Positions 1-8,876 of a stretch of DNA of 15,424 nucleotides are shown piece after piece. Within the stretch, counting starts at the first letter, position 1, and every line of letters starts with the position of its first letter. Origin of the DNA: Roseburia sp. CAG:303 (GTDB taxonomy: Bacteria; Bacillota; Clostridia; Lachnospirales; Lachnospiraceae); the NCBI GenBank assembly GCA_000437755.1, contig FR900134.1:7870-23293 (forward strand). The letters run 5' to 3'. The notes under the pieces were generated by a model, which worked only from the letters and a program-made list of their open reading frames with translations, made no database searches and had not been told where the DNA came from. Position numbers and translations under genes: made by a program.

Positions 1-1127
1 AATATATAAGCTAAAAAACAAATTTCTATATATTGCCATATGCTTTTTTGCTTTATATCCCTATAAATTTCTTTATACAAAGGTTTCATATATCCTATTC
101 CATAATATCTTATTTTCGCTAAATTATACAATTTATGCTTCTGAAAATTATCAATATTAAAACTACCAGAATATTTTTCTAATTTATTAAGTGCATATAA
201 TGTTCCTAATGTCCGTAAACACTTTTCACAATATCCACAATTGTGTACGCCATGCCAACAAACAATAAGATTGTTATATGTAATCGAATAATCAGAAATG
301 TATTTTGTTCTCTCATATCTTGACGTTTCTACTCCTGAAGAATAAAAAGTAGTAGATTCATTACTTGCAACCATTAAATTAAACAAATCATAATCATCGT
401 TTTCAGAAGATGTAATATCAAAATCCTTAATATCAAATCCTGCACTAATATAATATTTTGAAATAAGTTTTTGTATACCTAAAATAGCACCAGCCATTCT
501 AAATGTACCAGATGTTGCATGATCTCTATTATAGAATTCCATTAAATTACTATTAATTTCTATCAGCGGTATCGATAATTCATGTGCCACTTTATGTGCT
601 ACTTTCAATTCCTCTTGAAACCAACTGTATGACTTACTTCCGCCATCATAACCAAAAGAACCTACATTCATTGACACTAAATATGTTATTTTATAATCCT
701 TTGTAATGCTATCATTCATATGTTTCAAAAGAGTATAAAATGAATCCACACCACAAGATAACCCAGTTGCAACTTCACCTTTAGTATTTAAATTTTTATT
801 ATTATAAGGCATTTGCAATTTAATACTATTGAACATTTTATTATACTTACTTAAAGTAGGTACATAATAATTTTCTATTTGATATAATAGTTGTTCCGAA
901 ATTGGTATATCAGATACTATATCCATATTCTTCTCAAGTGCATACGGTAACAAGGCTATAACAAATGCATCACATCTCTCTGTGCATATATATTCTTTAT
1001 AACTTATAGGATATTCAAACCAACACTTAAATTTTTCTCTATCCCTAATAATATCAGCTACAAGTTTAACTGTCTTTGCTTTTTCTTCTAAAAATATTTT
1101 TTTTATTCTCATTATAATACGACTCAT
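1..1127 (-). CDS. QueC-like PP-loop ATPase with zinc motif (3' end beyond window)
   Basis: The frame is open from an ATG at 1127 to the left edge (375 codons, no stop), so the C-terminus is missing. Residues 122-129 read GLSCGVDS, a variant of the SGGxDS PP-loop that binds ATP and adenylates a substrate. Residues 290-303 contain C-WHG-x3-CGYC-EKC-LR, four cysteines spaced like the zinc site of QueC (7-cyano-7-deazaguanine synthase). The PP-loop sits after about 120 extra N-terminal residues and the protein exceeds 375 residues, against roughly 230 for housekeeping QueC, so this is a divergent relative. AGGAAATGTT before the ATG supports the start. It follows the GT52-like gene by 36 bp as the last visible operon gene. 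A role in ATP-dependent modification of a sugar or nucleotide-sugar precursor is inference; queuosine synthesis is unlikely without queD/queE neighbours. Confidence 0.8.
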   Translation of the reverse strand, partial: MSRIIMRIKKIFLEEKAKTVKLVADIIRDREKFKCWFEYPISYKEYICTERCDAFVIALLPYALEKNMDIVSDIPISEQLLYQIENYYVPTLSKYNKMFNSIKLQMPYNNKNLNTKGEVATGLSCGVDSFYTLLKHMNDSITKDYKITYLVSMNVGSFGYDGGSKSYSWFQEELKVAHKVAHELSIPLIEINSNLMEFYNRDHATSGTFRMAGAILGIQKLISKYYISAGFDIKDFDITSSENDDYDLFNLMVASNESTTFYSSGVETSRYERTKYISDYSITYNNLIVCWHGVHNCGYCEKCLRTLGTLYALNKLEKYSGSFNIDNFQKHKLYNLAKIRYYGIGYMKPLYKEIYRDIKQKSIWQYIEICFLAYI

Positions 1128-1163
1128 AACATTTCCTCATTTTCTATTCGCCAAAACATTATA

Positions 1164-2264
1164 TTATTTTAAAATATTTGATAAATTTATTATATTATCC
1201 AACTCATTATAATTTTCTATTACATGTAGATTTTCATAATTACCACAAACATTTTCATATAAACAAGTTATATTTTGTTTCAGGAAACTTTTATCCGAAA
1301 TTACATTCATCAGCAATACTCCTTCATATTGTTTCCCAAGCATTGTAGATGGAGTTAATACAGATACAGAAGCGATTGATAACAATATTTTCTTACTCAA
1401 ATCCATATTCATAGCAATAACTTCCCATGGAATACTCGTATTGGTGTTGGTTTTATATCCTAACTCCTTAAATCTATTTTTAGGATTTCTTGGATGAATT
1501 TTAATAAATAAATTTTCTTTTCCTATTATATTTGCGATTTTTTCAACTATTTCTATATCATTACAGTTATATCCATCTGCATAATAGGATTCTTCAAAAA
1601 AAATAATTTTCTGACTATAGGAATCTACACTTTCATTATACTCAAAAATTAAATTATAAACATTAATTAGATCCTTATTATTACAATCTATAGCCGGCAT
1701 TTTCTTAACATTAAAATATGTGTTATATGTCATCACTTCAGGATTCAAAACGTATAACGTATCTATTTTCAAAAAGATCTCATCAACAAAACAATGATAC
1801 CATTTCCTTAATACCTTCTTCCAGTCTTTACTATTTTCTGTATAAATTTTGAAATAATCTCCATAATATTCAGAATATGTCGCATAACCATCCTCAAACA
1901 TTTGTATTTGTATGTCAGGATTATCTTTTTTTAAAACTCGAAATATTGCGCTGACTGAATGATTTAAATTTGCAAACATAAATCTATTATATTTTTCTCT
2001 AAGATATTTAAATTTTGATGGAATTAACCTCTCTTTAAAAATATGAAATACATCATTCTCTCTAATCTCTTCATCAATATTTATCAAAAAAACTTTTTCA
2101 AATATGCCACTATTTTCTAATCTTTTTCCCAGTTTACTATTATCAGCAATTCTATTTGTAATAATAATGTCATTCTCTTCTTTATTAAATACTTCCAATA
2201 CCATATTTATTACCAACATTAATTGATATGGCGTATTTACTAAAAATAAATTCTTGCTATTCAT
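1164..2264 (-). CDS. GT52/sialyltransferase-like glycosyltransferase
   Basis: This 366-residue soluble protein has the organisation of GT-B sialyltransferase-type enzymes (GT52 and polysialyltransferase groups). The N-terminal strand LFLVNTPYQL (6-15) resembles the nucleotide-fold start of those families. FEDG (123-126) matches their acidic D/E-D-G motif, which carries the catalytic base. KIHPRNP (255-261) matches the HP motif that binds the CMP part of the donor. A Ser/Thr-rich stretch (297-308) lies where the C-terminal serine motif is expected. In known families the donor is CMP-sialic acid or a related CMP-ulosonic acid; whether that holds here is inferred, because no CMP-sialate synthase gene is visible. 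The start is well supported by AAGGAG seven bases upstream. It lies 25 bp after the acyltransferase gene and is probably co-transcribed with it. Confidence 0.75.
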   Translation of the reverse strand: MNSKNLFLVNTPYQLMLVINMVLEVFNKEENDIIITNRIADNSKLGKRLENSGIFEKVFLINIDEEIRENDVFHIFKERLIPSKFKYLREKYNRFMFANLNHSVSAIFRVLKKDNPDIQIQMFEDGYATYSEYYGDYFKIYTENSKDWKKVLRKWYHCFVDEIFLKIDTLYVLNPEVMTYNTYFNVKKMPAIDCNNKDLINVYNLIFEYNESVDSYSQKIIFFEESYYADGYNCNDIEIVEKIANIIGKENLFIKIHPRNPKNRFKELGYKTNTNTSIPWEVIAMNMDLSKKILLSIASVSVLTPSTMLGKQYEGVLLMNVISDKSFLKQNITCLYENVCGNYENLHVIENYNELDNIINLSNILK

Positions 2265-2289
2265 AGTAATTCTCCTTATTCATTTATTA

Positions 2290-3342
2290 TTATTTTGCAT
2301 TTATCTTTTTTCTACTTCCATTAAGCATTTCCCATATAAATGGAACTCGTTTCTTTAAACAATTTGAAAATATCTCTGATAACATAAAAGTAATTACAAT
2401 GCCTATCACTGTATTGATGCTTGTTGCCAAAAAACCAGAGAACGGTATTATCAAACTTATTACTTTATTTATAATTAACTGCGGAGTCTCATGAAAAGAA
2501 TACAAAAAGAAATAGTTTTCCATCCAGCTATACACTTTTCTATTTTGTACAATTCTTAAGCATTCCCAAAAGCAAACAAGCAAAATAATTTTTATCAACA
2601 CCTCAACTATATTAGCCATGTTTATATCAATAATTGTAAGCACAATTGTTATTAAGAACAATAAAATAAAATATATAAATACCGGTATACTATTAATTAT
2701 TTTATCTAACTTTAATATTATTTTATCTTTTTTATAATAGTATATTGCTATATATCCTCCTAATAAAAAGAATATTAATCCTTCAATGCTAAAATAATAT
2801 ATTGAATATTTAAAATGTAAAATTATTGCCAGTATAATTAAACAACATACAAATCTTTTTTTATTTTTTAAAATAGAATATAATACCTTACAAAAGATTA
2901 CCATAATCAGCAACTGGAGCATATACCAATACTGTCCATTATACTTAAATAAAAAGAATCCTTTTACTATATTAGTTATATTTCCATCCCATGCTATATC
3001 ATAGTTATCTTTTAATGCTTGTACTGGTTGAAAATATAAAATAACCGAAATTAAAGTCCATAATATATTCCAGGATAAATATGGAACTAACAATGACTTC
3101 TTTTTATTTTGTAATATTTCATAATAACTTTTTTTGTCTACATTTCGAAATAGAAAGAATCCACTCCAAAAGAAAAAAAATGGCATTGTAAACATAAATA
3201 TTTCTTCATGAAAATATTTAATAATCATATTTCCAAAAAGACCATTTTCCCAATATAAATGTCCTACAGAATGGTGTATTACAATAATCAATGATGATAT
3301 GAACATTCCATATGATACTCGAATACTATTTTCTTTCTTCAC
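2290..3342 (-). CDS. Acyltransferase-3 family membrane protein
   Basis: A 350-residue polytopic protein with about ten hydrophobic helices, of the acyltransferase-3 (OafA/YrhL-like) type that adds acetyl or other acyl groups to surface polysaccharides. It shows the family's first-helix pattern, an arginine near the start followed by a helix ending in histidines (IVIHHSVG, 20-27), and the aromatic stretch MPFFFFWSGFFLF (53-65). The start codon is GTG at 3342; AGGGAAG nine bases upstream supports it and no better ATG is nearby. The start overlaps the end of the preceding acetyltransferase gene by 17 bp, implying translational coupling. It probably O-acylates the repeat unit or finished polymer at the membrane. 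Which sugar and which acyl group cannot be read from the sequence. Confidence 0.85.
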   Translation of the reverse strand: MKKENSIRVSYGMFISSLIIVIHHSVGHLYWENGLFGNMIIKYFHEEIFMFTMPFFFFWSGFFLFRNVDKKSYYEILQNKKKSLLVPYLSWNILWTLISVILYFQPVQALKDNYDIAWDGNITNIVKGFFLFKYNGQYWYMLQLLIMVIFCKVLYSILKNKKRFVCCLIILAIILHFKYSIYYFSIEGLIFFLLGGYIAIYYYKKDKIILKLDKIINSIPVFIYFILLFLITIVLTIIDINMANIVEVLIKIILLVCFWECLRIVQNRKVYSWMENYFFLYSFHETPQLIINKVISLIIPFSGFLATSINTVIGIVITFMLSEIFSNCLKKRVPFIWEMLNGSRKKINAK

Positions 3343-3895
3343 TTTTTATCACTTCCCTTGCTGGAATTCCAACCAAAGTTGCACCTTTTTTATAACACGA
3401 TTTTACGACAACCGCATTTGCACCTATTTTTACATCATCTGCAACATATACATTTCCTAACACTTTTGCACCAACCCCCACTTTTACACGATTTCCCAAA
3501 GCTGGTGCCTCTATATGATTTTCACCTTTATTACCTATACAATTATTTCCATGGAACTGGCAGCCAGTCCCAATTTTGCTATATCCGTTGATAATAACCG
3601 AACCATAATGCCAAAATCTGACACCCTTTCCTAATGTATTATGCCAAGCAGTAATGCCAATTTTAGCACCAATATGATTTTTTCTATTCTGCCACAAAAC
3701 ATACCGCAATCTATGTCCTGTATTATAATGATATTCACATATTCTCAAGGCATGTACAAATTTCCATATTACATAATCATGATCATAAAGCAAAAATGTT
3801 TTTATTCTTCTTTTTCGCGTATTACCTAAATATAATGATTTTTCTTCTTTAAGCCATTCTTTCAAAGTACTTCTTGTATTTATTATTTCATTCAT
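3326..3895 (-). CDS. Hexapeptide-repeat (serine acetyltransferase-like) O-acetyltransferase
   Basis: A 189-residue acetyl-CoA-dependent transferase of the left-handed beta-helix superfamily. From about residue 74 onward it shows imperfect hexapeptide repeats (IGAKIG, VGVGAKV, IGANAVV) and ends with the family signature VGIPARE (175-181). Residues H85 and H97 occupy the positions of conserved histidines in serine acetyltransferase-like enzymes. The N-terminal 70 residues are basic and helical, without the full CysE-type N-terminal domain. In capsule clusters such shortened relatives usually acetylate a sugar rather than serine; that role here is inference. It starts 3 bp after the GT2 stop, using an AGGAG inside the end of that gene, and its own end overlaps the next gene. 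A true cysteine-pathway enzyme is less likely because no cysK is near. Confidence 0.85.
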   Translation of the reverse strand: MNEIINTRSTLKEWLKEEKSLYLGNTRKRRIKTFLLYDHDYVIWKFVHALRICEYHYNTGHRLRYVLWQNRKNHIGAKIGITAWHNTLGKGVRFWHYGSVIINGYSKIGTGCQFHGNNCIGNKGENHIEAPALGNRVKVGVGAKVLGNVYVADDVKIGANAVVVKSCYKKGATLVGIPAREVIKSEERK

Positions 3896-3898
3896 ATA

Positions 3899-4951
3899 CT
3901 AACTTTTTGCTCCTAACAAGTTTTCAAAATTACATAAAATTATAAACAATCTTTTAGAAAATGCAGCCGAAAATAACCTGATTTTTGTCGGTTTTCTCAC
4001 TTTTTTTCCTATTAACCCTTTTGTCATTAATTTTATTTCATCTTTCATGTATTTTTGTACTTCGTTAAAATCATTTCGCTGTTTTAAAACTAACCTCTTA
4101 TATAATTTAACATATATTGTTCCTTTAAACTCTAAAATTGCATCTGATAAATCAGGATATTTTTGCAATATTACCTCACTAAGTGCCTTATATAATGCAA
4201 ATATTGTAAAATCCGCCTCTTTTACTTTAGATTTTGTTATTGATGTCGGATTGCTAAAGTAATAATATGTTTTCCTTGTACCTTGTACAATTTGAGGACA
4301 TTCCAGTGCCAAATAATATACCAGTGCAAGATCTTCATTTATTATACCTACCGGAAATCTATACTGTTCTTTTTGAATTGGATTAAACTGCTTATATCTC
4401 TCATCTTCAAATATCCCATTAAATTTCAAAGTTGGCTTTTGCTCAAACAATTCCCGATGGTACAATTTTCCCCATGCATTATGTGAAATTTCATTTCTAT
4501 ATAACATTTTCTCTATTGCTTCCTGGGGAGTCAAGAGATATTCCTGACCATTTTTATCAATCATTACTTCATCTTCTGAAACAATCATCTGATAAAATGA
4601 TGATGCCATTTTAACATTGTATTTCTTTACTAATGTATATAAATACTCTACATAATCACTTGATACAAAATCATCACTATCTATAAACGTAATATATGTA
4701 CCCTGTGCAAGATCTATCCCTTTATTTCTTGCATCAGATAACCCACCATTTTCCTTATGCAATACTTTTATTCTTGCATCCTGCTCAGCATACTGCTCGG
4801 CTATTTTACCTGACAAATCAGGTGTCCCATCGTCCACAACTATAATTTCAATATTTTTATAAGTCTGATTTATCAAACTATCCAAACATTTCCTTATATT
4901 TTTTTCTACATTATATACGGGTACTACTACACTTATTAACTCATTTTCCAT
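3899..4951 (-). CDS. GT2 family glycosyltransferase
   Basis: A 350-residue GT-A fold inverting glycosyltransferase. The order is PVYN (11-14) at the nucleotide-binding start, VVDDGTPD (38-45), ENGGLSDARNKG (67-78) and the metal-binding DSDD (91-94), all characteristic of GT2. There are no obvious transmembrane segments, so it is expected to work at the cytoplasmic membrane face, adding one sugar to the lipid-linked repeat unit. The C-terminal 80 residues are lysine-rich and helical, which may help membrane association. It lies 34 bp after the polymerase gene, with AAGG upstream of its ATG, and 3 bp before the acetyltransferase. Donor and acceptor cannot be predicted from these motifs. Confidence 0.92.
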   Translation of the reverse strand: MENELISVVVPVYNVEKNIRKCLDSLINQTYKNIEIIVVDDGTPDLSGKIAEQYAEQDARIKVLHKENGGLSDARNKGIDLAQGTYITFIDSDDFVSSDYVEYLYTLVKKYNVKMASSFYQMIVSEDEVMIDKNGQEYLLTPQEAIEKMLYRNEISHNAWGKLYHRELFEQKPTLKFNGIFEDERYKQFNPIQKEQYRFPVGIINEDLALVYYLALECPQIVQGTRKTYYYFSNPTSITKSKVKEADFTIFALYKALSEVILQKYPDLSDAILEFKGTIYVKLYKRLVLKQRNDFNEVQKYMKDEIKLMTKGLIGKKVRKPTKIRLFSAAFSKRLFIILCNFENLLGAKS

Positions 4952-4985
4952 TCTTAATTACCTTTTCATTTTTATAAATAAAAGC

Positions 4986-6221
4986 TTACCTTTTTTTTAA
5001 TAAATAATTTACTACTATTATAAATGGTACAAAATACAATATTGCAATAATCGGATAGTTTAAACCATACCATGTTGTTCTGAAAATAGAAATAGACAAT
5101 GCAGTATAAGTTAAAAGGCGGTATGTTGTAGTCTTTCTTATAAGTACTGACATTGCAACTATATATGCCACCGAAAAAAGCATTGCAAACCTTATTCCAA
5201 AATTCCCTACTGATTCTGCAAAGAACATTCCTCCACCGGCTGTATAATAATATTCATGTATATGACTTTGAAAAGAATACGGATCTGCCAAAAATGGTAT
5301 ACAGTTAACCAAATAACTCATATATGTATATCCATGATATTGATTTCCGTGTTTCCAAAGATCTACTGCACAATTAAAAACATGAGTAACATCACATGCT
5401 GTCTCCTGTATCAAAATTTTATTCAAAATATTTTGAATGCTAACCTCAGACGTTCCTGAACGAATCATTCCAATAATTACAAGAATAACAACAGCAATAC
5501 TTCCCAATATAACGATTTTAAAAACAGCAGCCTTATCGTCCTTATTATCATAATAATATTTAATAGCAAAAAATGCCAGCAATCCTGTACCATCTACTCT
5601 TTCACCATGGAAAAAATACCATAGTAATACGAAAACTGTTGCAAATATAGTCAATTTTCTTAATTTCTTATTCATTATACTTACTGCTAAAAAAAATATT
5701 GATATACAGGACCATCCCGTAAAAGATAAAATACCTCCTGAAAATCTATTTACGGTTGTAAATGATTGCAATGAAGGTAATGTAGGGAAAATCAATATAG
5801 TAATCAAAACCGCCCCAATAATCAATAAAACACTTAATGAAAATCTAATATCAATACTGCTTGTTTTAAATAATTTTTCTTCATTTTCGATATACTTCGT
5901 GAAATATATAACAAATAATATTAATAAATTAAAGAAATATGTACAATACAACAATTCAAAATAATAAATCGGAACTGAACTATATGCCAATATCCCATAT
6001 ACATTCCAACCAATATATGCTCCATATTCCTGAACAAGGCAAAAATTAATTAAAAATGAAAATATTGTCAATAGTGAGATTTTTGCAGTCATGAATATTA
6101 CAACAAGCTGTAAAGCTGCAACTAATAATCCGAAGGTTGGATTCTTTAGTAAAATAGCTATATAACTAATAATCAAAACAGCTATATAATGAAACAAAAT
6201 TTTCTTATTAATTTTTATCAT
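4986..6221 (-). CDS. Wzy-like oligosaccharide repeat-unit polymerase
   Basis: A 411-residue integral membrane protein with about ten to twelve predicted helices and one long loop (roughly 250-340), the topology of Wzy/O-antigen polymerases that join repeat units on the outer membrane face. HGERVDG (205-211) after a helix and GGGMFFAE...NFG (329-342) in the long loop match sequences common in Gram-positive repeat-unit polymerases. Overall identity to any named Wzy cannot be judged by eye, as the family is very divergent. The ATG at 6221 lies inside the end of the preceding GT4 gene (14-bp overlap), with GGAAAGG upstream, so the two are translationally coupled. A flippase is the main alternative, but the helix count and loop signature argue for a polymerase. 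Confidence 0.82.
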   Translation of the reverse strand: MIKINKKILFHYIAVLIISYIAILLKNPTFGLLVAALQLVVIFMTAKISLLTIFSFLINFCLVQEYGAYIGWNVYGILAYSSVPIYYFELLYCTYFFNLLILFVIYFTKYIENEEKLFKTSSIDIRFSLSVLLIIGAVLITILIFPTLPSLQSFTTVNRFSGGILSFTGWSCISIFFLAVSIMNKKLRKLTIFATVFVLLWYFFHGERVDGTGLLAFFAIKYYYDNKDDKAAVFKIVILGSIAVVILVIIGMIRSGTSEVSIQNILNKILIQETACDVTHVFNCAVDLWKHGNQYHGYTYMSYLVNCIPFLADPYSFQSHIHEYYYTAGGGMFFAESVGNFGIRFAMLFSVAYIVAMSVLIRKTTTYRLLTYTALSISIFRTTWYGLNYPIIAILYFVPFIIVVNYLLKKR

Positions 6222-7356
6222 TACTCATAACCTTTCCTTTAGTGATTTGTTTTAGATAACTAATATAATAATGGTCAAGCTCTTGAGCTTTTTCTCTGAT
6301 ATCATATGCCTTGTAAAGCATTTCTAATTCTGGTTTTTTCTTTTCCTCTGTCTCTTGCAAAATTATATCAGCCCACCTGTCATTACTTTCTTCTAATGAC
6401 ACAAATCTAACTAAATTTGATAATTTGCATGCTGGTTCTATCGTATCACTAAATACAGACGGCACCATTGCCGCCTGTACTTCCACTGATACTACTGGAA
6501 ATCCTTCAAATAATGATGGCATAACAAATACATCAATAGCACTATACATATCTTTCATATTCTTAGTAGTTCCATAAAATATAACTGAATCTTCTATACC
6601 TAAGATTTTTGCATAATCTTTCATTTTTTCTACTAATTCACCTGTACCGATGAGAAGTAATTTAGATTTTGCCCTTTTATTTTTTACAGATTTAAAAATC
6701 TGTAATAAGCGTATATGATTTTTTTGTTCTGAAAATCTTCCTACATGTCCTATTAACAAAGTATCTTCATCAATACCTAATTCATTTCGAAATGCCGCTC
6801 TTAATTCATAATCTCTTTTATAATATTCTAAATCTATTGCATTTTTTATAATCAATACCTGATTTTTTTCCATTTTATTTTTTCCATACATATAATATCC
6901 AGCTTCTGAACCACATGCCATAAGTGCTGTTGCATTCCAGACATTCATTTTTTTGCATATATATGCCATAACTCGATAGATAACACTTTTATTTTTTTCT
7001 GCAATATGCGAATGTGATATGCGAATTTTCACTCCTGCGAATTTAGCTGGCAGCAATGCACAAAAATTCATTAAATTCATATGTGTGTGAACTATATCCG
7101 GTTTATATTTTTTTATCAGCTTATACGCATCAGTTATGTTTTTAATAAAATTTTCATTTCTTGCTGTTATTCTAATTGCTCTGCAAGGTATTGACTCCAT
7201 TTTTTCCAGACAATCCTGTACCGGTTCATGTTGATATACAATAATGAACTCATATTTATCTTTATCCATAAATCGACAATAATTATATAACATCTGTTCT
7301 ACGCCGCCTGACGTAAACCCTGATACAAAATGCATTACAGTAATTTTATTCTTCAT
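6208..7356 (-). CDS. GT4 family glycosyltransferase (first of two)
   Basis: A 382-residue GT-B retaining glycosyltransferase. The N-terminal domain has the glycine loop SGGVE (16-20) and KPDIVHTH (85-92). The C-terminal domain has VGRFSEQKN (205-213) and the donor-binding EX7E element EGFPVVSVE (284-292). These are the marks of GT4 enzymes such as the EpsF-type transferases of exopolysaccharide operons. It should act in the cytoplasm on the lipid-linked repeat unit; the sugar is unknown. The start has AAGG a short distance upstream. It shares the motif KLIKKYKPDIV with the GT4 at 7696-8844, so the two are paralogues, but they differ in acceptor-domain sequence and probably in specificity. Upstream lies a 339-bp non-coding stretch with gene debris. 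Confidence 0.93.
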   Translation of the reverse strand: MKNKITVMHFVSGFTSGGVEQMLYNYCRFMDKDKYEFIIVYQHEPVQDCLEKMESIPCRAIRITARNENFIKNITDAYKLIKKYKPDIVHTHMNLMNFCALLPAKFAGVKIRISHSHIAEKNKSVIYRVMAYICKKMNVWNATALMACGSEAGYYMYGKNKMEKNQVLIIKNAIDLEYYKRDYELRAAFRNELGIDEDTLLIGHVGRFSEQKNHIRLLQIFKSVKNKRAKSKLLLIGTGELVEKMKDYAKILGIEDSVIFYGTTKNMKDMYSAIDVFVMPSLFEGFPVVSVEVQAAMVPSVFSDTIEPACKLSNLVRFVSLEESNDRWADIILQETEEKKKPELEMLYKAYDIREKAQELDHYYISYLKQITKGKVMSNDKN

Positions 7357-7695
7357 ATTTATCTTACCTTATAACTAATAATCTCTTTTTTCATAATTTT
7401 TTTGTCATTACTTTTGTATTATAAATTTGTTCAACATCTTTATATGCCTGTTCTCTTATTGCTTCCCTTTCTAATTTTGCCCAACGAAAATACCGTCTTT
7501 GCTTTTTCTTTAACAGATTCTGTAAGTTTAAATATTTTTCGCTTAGTTAGATTACAATTTTCCATTAACGTCTAATCCTTCTATTACACCTGAATTTTTA
7601 TCTACTTCGAAGTGCAACCTAATCATCGGCTTTCTCTCAACAAAATATTTTATATGTTCATTTATTCCTAATCACTTTCACATTCTTTATTACAT
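7357..7695 (-). pseudogene. Gene debris between the two GT4 genes
   Basis: This 339-bp stretch holds no full gene, unlike the tight spacing elsewhere in the operon. Three short open stretches on the minus strand in shifting frames look protein-like: 7671-7552 (39 codons containing MIRLHFEVDKNSGVIEG, ending TAA), 7565-7440 (41 codons from an ATG preceded by GAAGGA), and 7546-7391 (51 highly charged codons containing RRYFRWAKLEREAIREQ, ending TGA). Overlapping frames broken by stops fit a decayed or deleted gene whose tail remains. I recognise no family in any fragment. One of them could be a genuine small protein. No terminator hairpin is visible, so the transcript probably reads through. Confidence 0.4.
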
Positions 7696-8844
7696 TTATA
7701 CTCCAACATCACAAATACTCAAAAATAACTTTTCATGTTCCTTTACCATTCTTTTTGCATCATATAATTGGTACACATCTTCTTTTGCTTGTTGAATTAA
7801 TCTATTTCTTAACTGGCTATCTTGATATATCTCCAAAACATGATTATATATTTGAGTAATATCATCTATGCTTGCCAACAATCCATTCTTTCTATTTTGT
7901 ATAATATATGGTATGGCATCTACACTTGTTGCAACTATAGGTTTTTCTGCAAGCATATATTCTGCCAAAACTAATCCAAATCCCTCCCATCTTGATAACA
8001 ATGTTGCTACATCAAACAATTTAATGTAACTCATAGGATTTTCTACCCATCCTGTTATCAGATAAGAGTCTTCCATATAATTATCTATATATATCTGTTG
8101 TGTTTCCTCTTTCAGTTCTCCATCACCAACCATTAAAAAAAATGCATTTGGAATATTCTTTTTGATCTGAACAGCTGCTCTTGCGAATATATCTGGTGAT
8201 TTTTGCTCTGTTAATCTACCTACATAGCCTATAACAAAAGCATCCGGTGGAATGTTTATTTCCTGTTTTGTCACGGTTGGAACATTATCATATTCTGAAA
8301 AATCAATGCCATTATTTATAATCTGTAATTTATCCAATTTACAAATCTTTCTATCTAATGCAGATTTTTGTTCTGCTCCGGATATACAAATAATTTTATC
8401 TGCCAGTTTTGCTAATATTTTTTCTATAATTCTATACAACTTTTTTTTCTTTTCCGAATGTCCCATGTTAAATGCCCATCCATGTGGATTATAGATACAT
8501 TTATTTTTCAATCCAAAATTTGCTATTCTGCCAATTGCTCCTGCTTTGCTTGAATGACAATAAACTATATCTGGTTTATATTTTTTTATTAATTTTCTAA
8601 CTTTAATAATTGAAGAAATATCCGACTTCAAATCAATTTCACGCACCATATTAACATTTTCAAAGTCATCCGCACAATCAATATAATTTTTTCTTTTATA
8701 ATTATCAGAACAGATTAATATATTATGGAATTGCTCATGATTAATATATTTCAAAAAATTTCTAATATATCTTTCAACTCCACCTGGTGATTGAATTATA
8801 TGCATTACTTTTATCTTCGAATCATCTCCGCTCATTCCAGTCAT
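7696..8844 (-). CDS. GT4 family glycosyltransferase (first gene after the recombinase)
   Basis: A 382-residue GT-B retaining glycosyltransferase. It has SPGGVE (19-24) in the N-terminal nucleotide-fold loop, KPDIVYCHSSKAG (90-102), NPHGWAF (119-125), VGRLTEQK (208-215) and the EX7E element EGFGLVLAE (287-295). The NPHGWAF stretch is common in GT4 enzymes acting on undecaprenyl-linked acceptors in capsule clusters. The ATG at 8844 is preferred over the in-frame ATG nine bases downstream because AAAAGGAG ends five bases before it. It begins 32 bp after the recombinase-like gene with no terminator between, so the operon is probably read from the promoter upstream of that gene. No priming sugar-1-phosphate transferase precedes it, which is unusual for the head of such an operon. 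Confidence 0.93.
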   Translation of the reverse strand: MTGMSGDDSKIKVMHIIQSPGGVERYIRNFLKYINHEQFHNILICSDNYKRKNYIDCADDFENVNMVREIDLKSDISSIIKVRKLIKKYKPDIVYCHSSKAGAIGRIANFGLKNKCIYNPHGWAFNMGHSEKKKKLYRIIEKILAKLADKIICISGAEQKSALDRKICKLDKLQIINNGIDFSEYDNVPTVTKQEINIPPDAFVIGYVGRLTEQKSPDIFARAAVQIKKNIPNAFFLMVGDGELKEETQQIYIDNYMEDSYLITGWVENPMSYIKLFDVATLLSRWEGFGLVLAEYMLAEKPIVATSVDAIPYIIQNRKNGLLASIDDITQIYNHVLEIYQDSQLRNRLIQQAKEDVYQLYDAKRMVKEHEKLFLSICDVGV

Positions 8845-8876
8845 TGATACTCCTTTTAATAATTTTTATATATCTT

